64,000 nucleotides of DNA. It comes from Cheiracanthium punctorium (lineage: Eukaryota; Arthropoda; Arachnida; Araneae; Cheiracanthiidae). The position numbers and the translations under genes were made by a program. Positions 47,901 through 59,900 of this stretch are shown here, one piece after another. The stretch covers positions 124,001 to 188,000 of the forward strand of contig JAWZYV010013141.1 in the NCBI GenBank assembly GCA_038373885.1, read 5' to 3'. Positions within the stretch are counted from its first letter, which is position 1. Every line of letters starts with the position of its first letter. The notes under the pieces were generated by a model. The model did not search any database, was not told the DNA's origin, and was given only the letters and a program-made list of their open reading frames with translations.

Positions 47901-50900
47901 ATGGTTGGAACGAGTCCGAGAAAGCGGACCAACTAGCCGCTTCCCTTAGCGGAGACGCAATTAATGTACTACAAACCATCGGGTCAACAAAGATAGGAGA
48001 TTTTGACGCACTTGCAAGTGCCCTGGAGATGAAATTCGGAGAGAAGTGCCAGAAAGAATATAGTAGAATCCAACTTAAGTCAAGGATGCAGAGATCTGGC
48101 GAAACCCTGCAAGAGCTGGCTTCGGACATAGATAGGCTGTGTCATCTAGCCTACATGGACCACCTTGATAATGTCCGAGAAGAAATGGCGGTGCGTCATT
48201 TTATTGAAGCCATCCGTGATCCAGAAACCCAAAAGTCACTTATGTTGGAGGATTATCAGGATTTGAAATCTGCTCTCGTCTTCGCAATGAAGCTAGAAGC
48301 AGCTGAGCGGGCCGTCAGGAAAGATCGGCATGCCGTTAGAGCTGTCACGGTCCAAGAGGGAGCTGACAAAGACACAGAGAGCGTCGAGAAGAGGTTGAAG
48401 AGAATTGAAGATCTCATAGAACGAAAATTAAGATCCGATAGAACGAGAGATGGCCCAAAGAAAGTGAAATGTTGGAAGTGTGGCGTCGAAGGCCATGTAC
48501 AAAAGCATTGTGGTCGAAAGTCTCATGACCAGCAAGAGAACCCAAAGAACATGAAAGAGGGAAACTAGGAGGTGGCCATCTCGCGGGGCGGAGGTTGCCA
48601 GATAGTCCAAAGCCCCACCTAAAAGTCTTGCAGATTTCATCAGTGAATGGCGGCAGTAATGGACTCTTCGTACTGGGATACGTTAATGGTTCCCCATGCC
48701 ACATGGTGATTGATACTGGAGCGAACGTAACCATCATAAGGACGGACCTGGCCAAGAAATTAAATTTGAAGATTATCTGGACTCCGCCCTCGCTGACCCT
48801 CCAGACTGTGACAGGTGACAAGATCGAAGTGGGCGGAAAAGCGCAAGTAGAAATCACGTTGGGAATGCCAGATACGACCATGTGGTATATGTCGCCAATA
48901 TTACAGATTTTTTTATTCTCGGACTCGACTTTTTAAAATCGCACAAATTTAACTTGGACTTTAAGAATAATGAGCTTCGTGCAGACTCAGAAGAAATAGC
49001 TGCGTTCGATATTAAAAATGAAACTATTTTACCTGTTCAGCAAATAATAGCCCAGACTGATATCACTCTACCTCCCAGAACTGATTCAATAATTTCTGGA
49101 ACAGTAAAAGAAAGCAATAAATTCCGTTTTGGATTAATCGAACACCCAAACAATAGTGATTCCGTCAGAGGAGTACTTGTGGGAGCAACACTTGTGGACT
49201 TGTCGAGAACAGAAATTCCAGTTAGAGTAGTAAATGTGACGGACAAGTCGAAGGTGATAAAGAAAAATGAAGTGTTGGCGACATGCACTCCTGTTACCTG
49301 CATTAATAAGAACATCAGCCAAATGACAGCTAAATCTTCCGAGTGCCTGACGAAGGAATTAATACAAGACGTGGAGTTAACGGCAGAACAGAGAAGCGCT
49401 GCGGAGAAAGTAATACCTGAATTTGAAGACCTCTTCTCCCGAACTTCGGGTGACTTTGGCCGTACGAGCTTAACTCAACATAGGATAGATACAGGCAGCC
49501 ATTCTCCCATCAAGCAACATCCTAGGCGGCTGCCGTTTGCTAAGCAAGAAGAGGTGAGCAGACTTTTAGAGGAGATGCAGCGTGATGACGTCATCGAGCC
49601 GTCGACTAGTCCCTGGGCCTCGCCAATTGTTTTGCTCCGAAAGAAGGATGGTTCCACCCGGTTCTGTGTTGACTACAGACGTCTCAATGACATTACCAAG
49701 AAAGACAGCTACCCTCTTCCCAGGATAGACGACACTTTGGACACTTTATCGGGAAACGAATGGTTTTCCACTCTGGATCTGAAAAGTGGTTAATGGCAAG
49801 TGGAAATTCATCCCGACGACCGTGAAAAGACTGCGTTCACCACGGGACAAGGATTATGGCAGTTCAAAGTTATTCCTTTTGGATTCTGCAACGCACCTGC
49901 TACATTCGAGCGACTAATGGAGACAGTGTTGAGAGGACTTTCCTACGAAGCATGTCTCGTTTATTTGGACGATATCATCATCGTCGGAAGGGCTTTCGAA
50001 GAGCATCTCGAGAACATTCGAAAGGTACTGCAGAAATTAAAAGAGGCAAACTTGAAACTAAGTCCATCGAAGTGCAATTTGTTCCGTCGGGAAGTACGTT
50101 ACCTCGGGCACACAATATCCGCCCACGGAGTCCGAACCGATCCCGAAAAGACGTCCGCAGTCCAGAACTGGAGTCGATGACTGCACACAAAATATCGTCT
50201 TCAACGAAATGCTCAATTAGAATTTGTAACTGTATTTGCTCATTCGTCATTTAATATCTACTCTTCTTTTTTTTACTTAATAAAGATAGTTAAAAACAAA
50301 TTTTAAAGATTTCAATCATTTCATCGTCATTGTACAGTTGCTAAGAACTGGCGTGAAACCTTTTGTTTACTTTCTGTCACAAGTCATGTTCCGTCCGCGT
50401 CGCTCTTTGATTTTTCCTGTTAGTTTTGTTCAAGACCTTGGTGACATTCTTCATCGTCCCCATTTATTTTTTAATATTACAGTCAATAAAGTGACCGTCG
50501 AATTCGACGGGTTCCAGCTAGTGTTAGAGTAAAGCAAACAACCTTGTTCATACACAAGTGGTCTGCTTTGAAAGACCATGTGAAGAAAGACGTGATTCTT
50601 TCTAACATCTGGAAAAGTGTTCCTGACATATATGATCATTTGGAAAAACTAGCTTTTCGAATTCTTTACCTTTTCGGGTCTACATATTTATGCAGTCTTT
50701 TTCGAGTGTGAACCTCATTAAGAGTAAATCGAGGCCATCGTGATTCTACCGGGCCTGCTTGTGCACTCCGACAGAGGCCTACGGACGATTCCTCACTGGT
50801 TAGATTCGGCCGTTAGATCACGTATCGAAGTGCTGGAACCAATAAGTGAGCATCCGTAGGCCTCTTTTGATGACTCATCGGAGTGCACAAGCAGGCCCGG

Positions 50901-53900
50901 TTGAATCACGATGGCCCCGAGTAAAGTAAGAAGTCGTCTGATTTATTGAAAAATCTGAAATCGTGTCTAAAATTAAAGACAGCTCACAAATCTAATGCAG
51001 TGTAGTGTAGCACCATTTATACACTTTTATCATTTATACGTTTTTCTGAAATATACGTTTTCTGTAAAATCCATTGGATTTTAGCGTTAAATAATTTCGA
51101 TTATACGTTTTCCTGAAATCGCAAACTTCATTTATACCGAAGTTTTTTTAACCGAAGAAGAGAGAAAATCTGTGATGAAAGTTTTCAACAAACTTTGACA
51201 GGTTTTAATTCTATGCAAGAATACCTAATTTCCAGCGATTTAAATGATAATGTTAAACAGGCACTTTTAACTGTGCTCAATGCCATACAGCCGAAAATTA
51301 CAAATATTGTCGAATTCCGTTTATAACCTAAGTCCTTTACAACGAAAATCTTGCTAAAGCAAGATTTTTGCTGTAATATCATTTGGGGATTGTAATTTTG
51401 CATACGGCTTCACTAGGACAGATTCTAATACGCCTCGGAGCGATTTTTTCAAAATTCGAATTAGAAAATGTTTTATTTTATTTGACATTCATTTTATTTT
51501 ATTAGAGTTTTTTTTTTTGTCCGATTTTTAGCGATTTTTCTTGCGTAATACGTAATAACGCCGGTAATTGCAGTCGCAGTAAAACGATGTTTGCATCATC
51601 GGATAGAGGAAAATTTTTTCTTTCGAAAACAGTTTGTTTTGACTCTGTCACAAATTTTGCCGAATTTTGAGAATTTTTAAAAGAATTTCTCTTTTGACGA
51701 CGTTTGCGTAAAATAACTTTAAAACTGTTGCATCTTTAATTCTATCTGTCATAACTTTTTTTATATTTCGGCAAAAGACGGAGCATACAATATGCCCACT
51801 TTTAAGAGAAAAACGGAGAAAAAATATAAATTAGGAGATTTTTTGCGAATTTTTATGTAAAGAAGGATTTTGAATTCAATAGCAGCTGCTTCAAGATTTA
51901 GGTATGATATCTTCCGCTATGGTTGTCTTGGATACAGTAACAATGAATAAAATTGCCAGTTGAAAAAAAGAAATAAAAGTACTTTAAAATAACTGAGTTT
52001 TCGCATGTGAAATCTGCGTCATTTTCATGTAACGAGTTTAAAGCCCTTTTCGAAACTCAATCAGAATAACACATTCACAAGCAAGACATGCGCCACCCAC
52101 AAAATAATTCCATATTTTATATTACGTTGCCAGAAAAAGAATTGAATGCTGTTTTTTCAACAATGAATTACCCAGCATTATTTTCGGTGTAATTTTTAAA
52201 CGGGGCACGTTTTCGAATCGCAGGAAATATTTTACGGTGCTAAATACGGCAATCTGACAAGAATTATGCATAAAAATGTATGGAGAGCTGTTTTAATGGC
52301 AGCCATAAAGTGAAATGATTATCGTTTATGGTAATGCGTAAAATTACAAAGAATCACCAAAGAACAAAAGACTACATTCGTGGCAAATGTCTAAACGATT
52401 TCTTTAAATTAAGCATTAAGATGGAAAAACGAATATATTGGTATCAATAAAAGATAGTATAAGTAATAGTTAGTAGATATACTAGGGCAATATTGATCAA
52501 AGCACAATACACCTCATTAATAAATATTTCGTGAAATTATTCGTTTCTATTCATTTTTCAACAGTCGTCATAGATCACAGCTAACTAAACATTAAATAAT
52601 TCTATTTCGCGTTAATATATCCCGTGCTAATTTCAACAGAAAAGACTGTACCTGAACTTTTCTTTTTCTTGGAGATTCTGTTTTGTCACAAGTAGTTATG
52701 ATCACATCTTTAGGAAAATGTTCTCTTCTTGCCTTGCGAAGAGCTGGTATACGCAACTATTTAATTATAAAATAAAACGGTTCTCCACATCATGTGGTAT
52801 CTAAGGTATTAATCGTATGGCTTAAATCTAAAAAGAGTGTGATGTAGAAATGAGACATTTTGAAAGTTGGGAATTTTCACTGCAAGCCGTCAAGCTTTAC
52901 TTTTTCTGATCGCGAATGACAGGGACATAGTTTTATGTGTCATAATATCGCAATGGTCTCAGATCAGTACTTATGCAAACTTTACGAATAACTAATAAGC
53001 AACTTTAAGCCAAGAGTCAAATCATTTTGCTCGTTTTTAGAATCCAAAGAACCAACATACGCCATTTTGCAAGAGTTTATTCAGGGAATCATTCGAAGCA
53101 CTGACTTAGCAGCAATAAAAATGGGAAATGGCTCGACCGCCAAACAGTAAAGCAGGCAGTGCAATCCCTTAATACAACCGCATTTTTTAAATTATCAACT
53201 ATAATGTGTTTTCTTCATCGTTACTCCGATGTACTAAATGCGAAGATTTCAATTTTCTGAAATTTGGCGGAATTCCCCCAAGTTAAATCAATGTACTCAA
53301 TTGGCGAGAATTCTGAAGCTAGATCGCTTGAAATGCTCTAATAACTGCACTGTTTCTGCACGGATAATTAAAATTTAATGCTGTATTCTAATAAAACCTA
53401 TACACTTGTTTTCAAAAATGCTATTTCCTTAAGCTCTCAGTAAATTGCGCCAAGCCTAAAACTGTGAAAACCGCTAGAACTCACTTTCTCAAAATCAGCC
53501 TATCAGCCATTTTATTTTTCGCCAAACTAAAAAAATTTACATATTAGTCTCCGAAAACTTCAATCCTTTTTGTTTTCCGTATAAAACATTTCATTCCTGC
53601 TCTTATTTCTTATGTGCACACGATATTATAATTAAAAGAATAACATTACAAATATAAACTAAAAAAAAAAAATCATTATTATTCTTTTATTTTTACTTTA
53701 AGAATTTAAAACATTTTATTCGGCAAAATCGCCACAATGGCAACCACGATGCTTATTTCACACTTTTTTTCACGTGCACACGATATTTTAATTTAAAAGC
53801 AACCTTACAAATAATCTAAACAAAAAAAAATCGTTATTCTTTTATTTTTACTTCAAGAGTCTGAATCATTTGATAAACTTGCCAAACATGGCAACCTACA

Positions 53901-56900
53901 TATGCTAAATTCTCCCTCTTTATACTGCAGGGTTACAATTGCGAAATGGCGAGAGCAAAAATTAGCCTTTTGCGACATGTTTTTATCGATATCTTCTAAA
54001 ATAATTCGAATTTTGAAAAAATCGCTTCGAGGTATGTCGGGACCCGTCCTGGAGAATTTCCGTACAAAATTTGGTAGGTCTACGATCACCCGTCTGCGAG
54101 CTACGCGAGATACAGACAGACAAACTAACGGACAGTTTACACATTGCTTTATTTATATAGATTTACATTATTACTTAAATTTTTGTCAGATGTTGAAATT
54201 TTTTCTGTGTGTTTCTATATTTCCACTATCTAATACTTTGGCCTTAGCATTTTTACCAATCTTTATTATAACATTATTGTTACGAGAATATTGAATCAGA
54301 AATTTTCATGAACAATGTAAAACGCCTAGGATTTGGATGGGATCCACAAAGTCCTCTTCAATAGGGGATCTTCAATCTGTACACAAATTTAACAATCCCT
54401 GCCTTTAGTAGTTCCCGTGGGAGCAGAACATCGAAAGCGATCGATTCCATGTAATTATTTTGTAAAATCATAGTAAGTTTAACGAACACCGCTTCCATCT
54501 GATTTCCTTTTGCAGACGATGGTGTACTTTATAGAAGGGACTCGGGACTTAGCTTCTCAAGGATTTGAATTCGATCTTGAGTTGGAGCACCTACGTTCTG
54601 ATGACTTCTGGATGGATAGACTTCCAGAAACATTATGCTCTGCAGATCCAGAGCTGAAAGTAAGTCATTTGCGCTGATAGATGCATGGGTTTTGTTCCTA
54701 AAAAAACAATTTCCGTCTCTGTCACCATATTGTTCTTCAAAAATTACTTCATTGCGTAAATCAGTATGACAAAGTTCGTGAAAAGTCTAACTTTAAAAAA
54801 AATATTAGTTGAAAAAGTGCTTCTCAGGGATGGGCGGCCCTAAAATACAAGGGCCCTCCCTGCAAACGTAAAAAGGCATCCCCTTTTACACATTTTTCAA
54901 GCTTTTGGATTCGAAATGATACCTCTTAGAAGACTGCGCCCCGATGCGATGCTGACTTTGCTTACCGTGTCGGTCAGTCCCTGGTGCTTCCTGTTCTACG
55001 CAAGAGAAGGACAGCTTACTTTGTTGAAACACCAATACAAATACTAATAATACCAAAATCTCGCAATACTATCTCAAGCTTGTCGGTTTTTGGCGAAATA
55101 TTGCCAAGAATAAATCTTTCAAACTGAACAGCGCTTGACAATATCTCAAATATTGGATAGAAATCGCTAAGCCTTAGTATATTTGCAGTATTGTATCTCT
55201 TTCAAACAAAATAGTTTTAGATGAAGTGCACTGAAAATAGTAGGTGTATTTTAATAGACGTACAAGGACTTCATGTGGTGTCCACATCAGATGTTTTTCA
55301 AATGTGGAAGAGGTTATGGACGTAATGTTAAAAGCAGTAATTCTAATATTTAAAATTTAAAATGTATGTACTTAATGCTAAACGTTTTTCACTCGGAGGT
55401 TAGAACCCCCACCAGCTTTGCGTACGCCACTGCAAACATGCGGCGCTGCACATCAAAATCGATTGACAATCATCAAGTATCAGTATTAACTCATTCTTCA
55501 TAAGCAGTCACAACGTAATCTTTCCAAATTTTCTGCCGTACGACATATAGAGGTAAGGCAAACAAATAATGAAATTTATCATTAAAGCCTGGTAATGTCT
55601 GCACGGAAAAATTCACATGCCGCATAAATCGACAATGCAAGATCGTCCATCTGTTGGAATATTTCCGGTGGACAGTGCCTTCCAATGTGCCTCATAGACG
55701 AGGAGTCAGATGGCGAAAATTGGGGGGTCGACTCCATTATAGAGACCTGCGAATACTGCGCCATCTCATAGCGGTTCTTATAGCCACTGCTTTGCAACTT
55801 CTGTGTACAGCTTACGTAGTAATACCATTTGCTGCACTGACTTTTGTTTTTAAGATTTTTAACTTTGAAATTAGGGTTTTATTCACTGTACACCCTGTAT
55901 AAATAATGACAATAATTTTGGGAAATCGATTTTTAAATTATGTTGTTCAAAACACACCGAAGCAGTCTTCGAAAGTCCAAATACTTCCGGGTGTTTCCAT
56001 AACATCTTATATTATCACCCGGAGTAATCGTTATCATTCTCAAACATTCTTCAAAAAGTTTCTCCCCTTTAGTAAGCATTAATGTTAACTCAGAAAAATG
56101 TAAAATACAAGTAAATCTTTTCTACTCGGGAAGAAAAAAAAATAAAAGTTGATTCTTTTGAAAAATCTAAGCAAAAATTAAAAAAAAACTTTATGCTTTT
56201 TAAAAACTGTTTGAAATCTAGGGCCGGTCCAAGGGGAGGTGCGAATGTAGGCGATCGGCTAAGGCCCCGCGCCTGAGCCATTTTTTTTTTTTTTTTTATG
56301 GTTGCATCGCCGGATGCAACCGTATACATCTCGGGCCGGGCCTGTGAAATCTTTTGAGTTTAGCAATATCAAAATAAACTACATGCATTTATCAAGAGAA
56401 CCTAAAATTGTAAGGTCATATTTCCAAATGAAAATTTTACGGCTGATCGCAATATCATTATGAAAATTTTAGCAAAATTTCAGTGTTCATGTTCAAACAA
56501 TGAAAAATCCTATTACGATAACAATTAATTAAAGACATTCCTTGGAAAACGTTATACAAAGTTGATAAATTTTCATAAATGCGTTATCGTAATATTTTCA
56601 GTTATTGCTGGGCATAGAAGAAGGCGAAGCAAAACTTTGTGACTGAATCTAGCGACTTTTGTTTGTTTGCTCCTCCGTGACCACTTATACAAACTTGACC
56701 AAATTTGGCACAGTGACAGTGGCCATAAGGCGTAGATGGCACTCAAGCGAGATAAGCGGGATAATAGTGATTGGTCATGCTGTTCAGGAATTATCATTTA
56801 AAATCGCTAGGTGATTCAATTTTACGGCATCAATTTGCTAACCCCTCCAAGAACACTAAAGCGTTTCAATTTGGTACAGTGATAGTGGCCGTGGCGTCAA

Positions 56901-59900
56901 TGGTACCGAAGCGAGATGGTAGTGATCGGACATGTCGTTAAGAAATAGTCACTTGAAACGTTACCCCGTAGACTTAGCGTTATTCTAGTTTTTTTCATTG
57001 TTGAAGCCTCACGCGCGATTTTTATTTTTCTGTCATTCTGAGAAAATAATGCTTGATAAAATTTAGGGAATGAGAAAGTTATGTAGAGACTCTCAACAGT
57101 TCCTGATTTCCGGCTGTACTTGAGTCACCCCTAGATATTTTTGAAGTGAGAATTTTTTTTTTTTTTTCTTAGAACACTTTTAAGAAAAACGCATTTTAAG
57201 TTCAAAGCTAATGAATTGCTTTATACAGTAAAAAGATCTAAAAAGTTCTCAACTTCTGTTGAAAAATTGACGTGTTCAGATACCAACGAACCAGTTTGAA
57301 AATCAAAAATATTCCCAGAAATTGTTGACAAAATGACGATAAACACTTTCGTACTTTTACAGATAATAATGAACATTTCTGCCAAATAGAATTGAAAAAG
57401 AATATTATTTTGTTTATATTATGATTGTTGTTGTCATTGCCCATTATTATTTTGTTTTTCAGGAGGACATTACGAAACGGTTTACCACCTTGTATTACAA
57501 TCGTCTCTCGGTAAGTTATATTTGAATAAATAAAATAAAAAGACATTAGTTATTTGAAAACTCAATCGATATTTGTACAATTTATTTAAAGCAGTAATAC
57601 AGGTGTTAACTAGTCGTAGTGTCTGTGGCTGCAGAAGAGGGCGAATTTGATACAAAAGTTGAATTCGTTAATCGCTTATTCACCACTCAAAAAATTGACT
57701 TCGATAATTGTTAAATACTCAGCATTTCGAAAATTTCTTCGAAGTTATTCGTTAAAGTTAAACGATCTTAAAATTGATCTGCTAGCTAAGCTTACCTTTT
57801 GTATAGAAAAGTATATTCTCTTTTCTTTATTTTTCTTCATTTAACTAGACTGGGCCATAGAAGCACATGATTGGGTACAGTTAGTAATGAATAAAAAAAC
57901 TTCATTTTATATCTATATTTTAGTGCTTAAATTTATACTGCAATGAGTTCTATCAGCCAAAAAAAAAGAAATGGAAGACGGATCCTGAATTTTTTTCTGT
58001 GCTTCTTTAAAAAGGTTCTTCGGAAAACCTGAATAAAGAATAAAAGTACTATGAAAATTAACACAAACAATTTTGAGAGTCTCGTTGCTATAATTACTAG
58101 TTTAACTTCGAAATGTGACTGGGGAAATTATTAACGCCTATGGTAATTATATCGTTGCAGGATAAATGCTTTGACAATGACGATGATGAATGTATGGGCA
58201 TGAGGAAACTTGTGGTGAGTACCTTAAAACTAAGTCCACTATATTTTTAAAAATGTGGAGCTGTAATCATTTTTCCTCTGGGACCTTCGAAACTATTCTC
58301 ATGAAATTTCTCATGAAATCGTAATCCGGAATCCGATAAGGTCATGATAAGAAATTTTTTTATTACAGAACATTTTGCAATCTCTTCGAAAGCATTAGAT
58401 CTTTACCTTGTAACTTTCTTAATACCAACAGAATTCTACAAATATCCATATTTGCGGACCGCCCTCATCCTCCTTTAATTGAAAATTAACGCCAAAATAG
58501 AAACGCTGCAACAAAAATTTAATAGTTGAAACCTATGATGAAGTATGACTAGCAAATGAAAAAAATCTGTAATGAATCCACTCGACTTTACGAACACTTG
58601 AAATTTATCAAGTGTTTAAATAAATTTAAACTCAATCTAATCTAGTATTCACTAACTAGTGTACGTAAAGTGATTTGTACACTAAAGTGTGTAAGAAGCA
58701 ATGCATAACAATACGTTTTGTCGTCCTGAAAAAACTGTAGGCGTATATTCGCTAAAACTCATGCAGTATGTAAGACAATGACCTACCAATGTGTAGCACA
58801 GTGGTTAAAGCCACTGACATTGGGAGATGGCTCAAGTGGTGGAACAGGGTTCTGTCCTCTCGCGGGGCCGTCGGTCTAGCGGTCTGGAGTTTTGGGCGGT
58901 TTTCTCCAGATGTAACGTGAATACGCGCTAGATACCCAGAAAAGTCCTCCCCCAAGGCATTTGACCCCCCCTTGTGTTTGTCCTTTCTTTGACCTGGATT
59001 TATAAGCGGTTCCTCGTGAACAAGCACACAAATCCGAATACATGTTCCAATAACAACAACAACAACAAGACAATGACCTGCAATATGTGTACCGAAATTG
59101 ATGTCAGTCGGATGCAACATTTAGACACTATCTCACATTAAATGATTTGCGTCCTTAGGCCGTATTATATAAGAATTATTTCTTTCAATCTTGTGAACAA
59201 GTCATCAGCTCTACACTCACCAAAATATAAGCAAGGCAAGAGACCGTGATCTATAGCATACATACCCAATTTGAACTTCTTCGAATGCACCATTTAGACA
59301 CTAGCTCATTTTAAATGATTTGCGTCCAGAGGCCGTAATGTTTTAGAATTATTTTTTGAAATCCTCTGAACAAACTATGAACTCTACACACACCAAAATC
59401 TGTCCAGATTATGTGACCGTCACTTTCCATACGCATGCCCAATTCTCTGTCTATCGAATGCACCGTTTAGACGCTAGCTCACTTTCAAAAATTTCCATTC
59501 ATTGGCCATAATGTATAAGAAATCCTTTTTCGTAGCCCTGTGAAATAACTATAAATCCTATATGCACCAAAATCAATAGCAGTGACGGTGGTTTATAGCA
59601 TAAATACCAAATTTGAGCTCAACCGAATGTCTAGCTCAATAGAATGTCGCGCTCAATGGATCAAAGTCGAAATTTTTCATGATTACATTACTTTCCTTAC
59701 AGGGTACATGTGCGGAAAGTAAAAATTTCAGACAGTTGATTGAATAACTAAAAAAATTTTTTAATGTACCAAGGGACTGAGAGCTTGCTCCCAGCATGTC
59801 GAAAACGGTGGCAATAACAAGTTTTGTTACTCAAGGGTGTATCATTGGACAAGGACAATTCTACGGTAAAGACGCTAGTGAGAGTTACCCCATGGCAGAA

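Noticed and set aside
55491..55902. Overlapping ORFs as a coding gene
   Set aside because: ORFs on both strands with a TIR-like CACCCTGTA end point to transposon debris; no domain is recognised.
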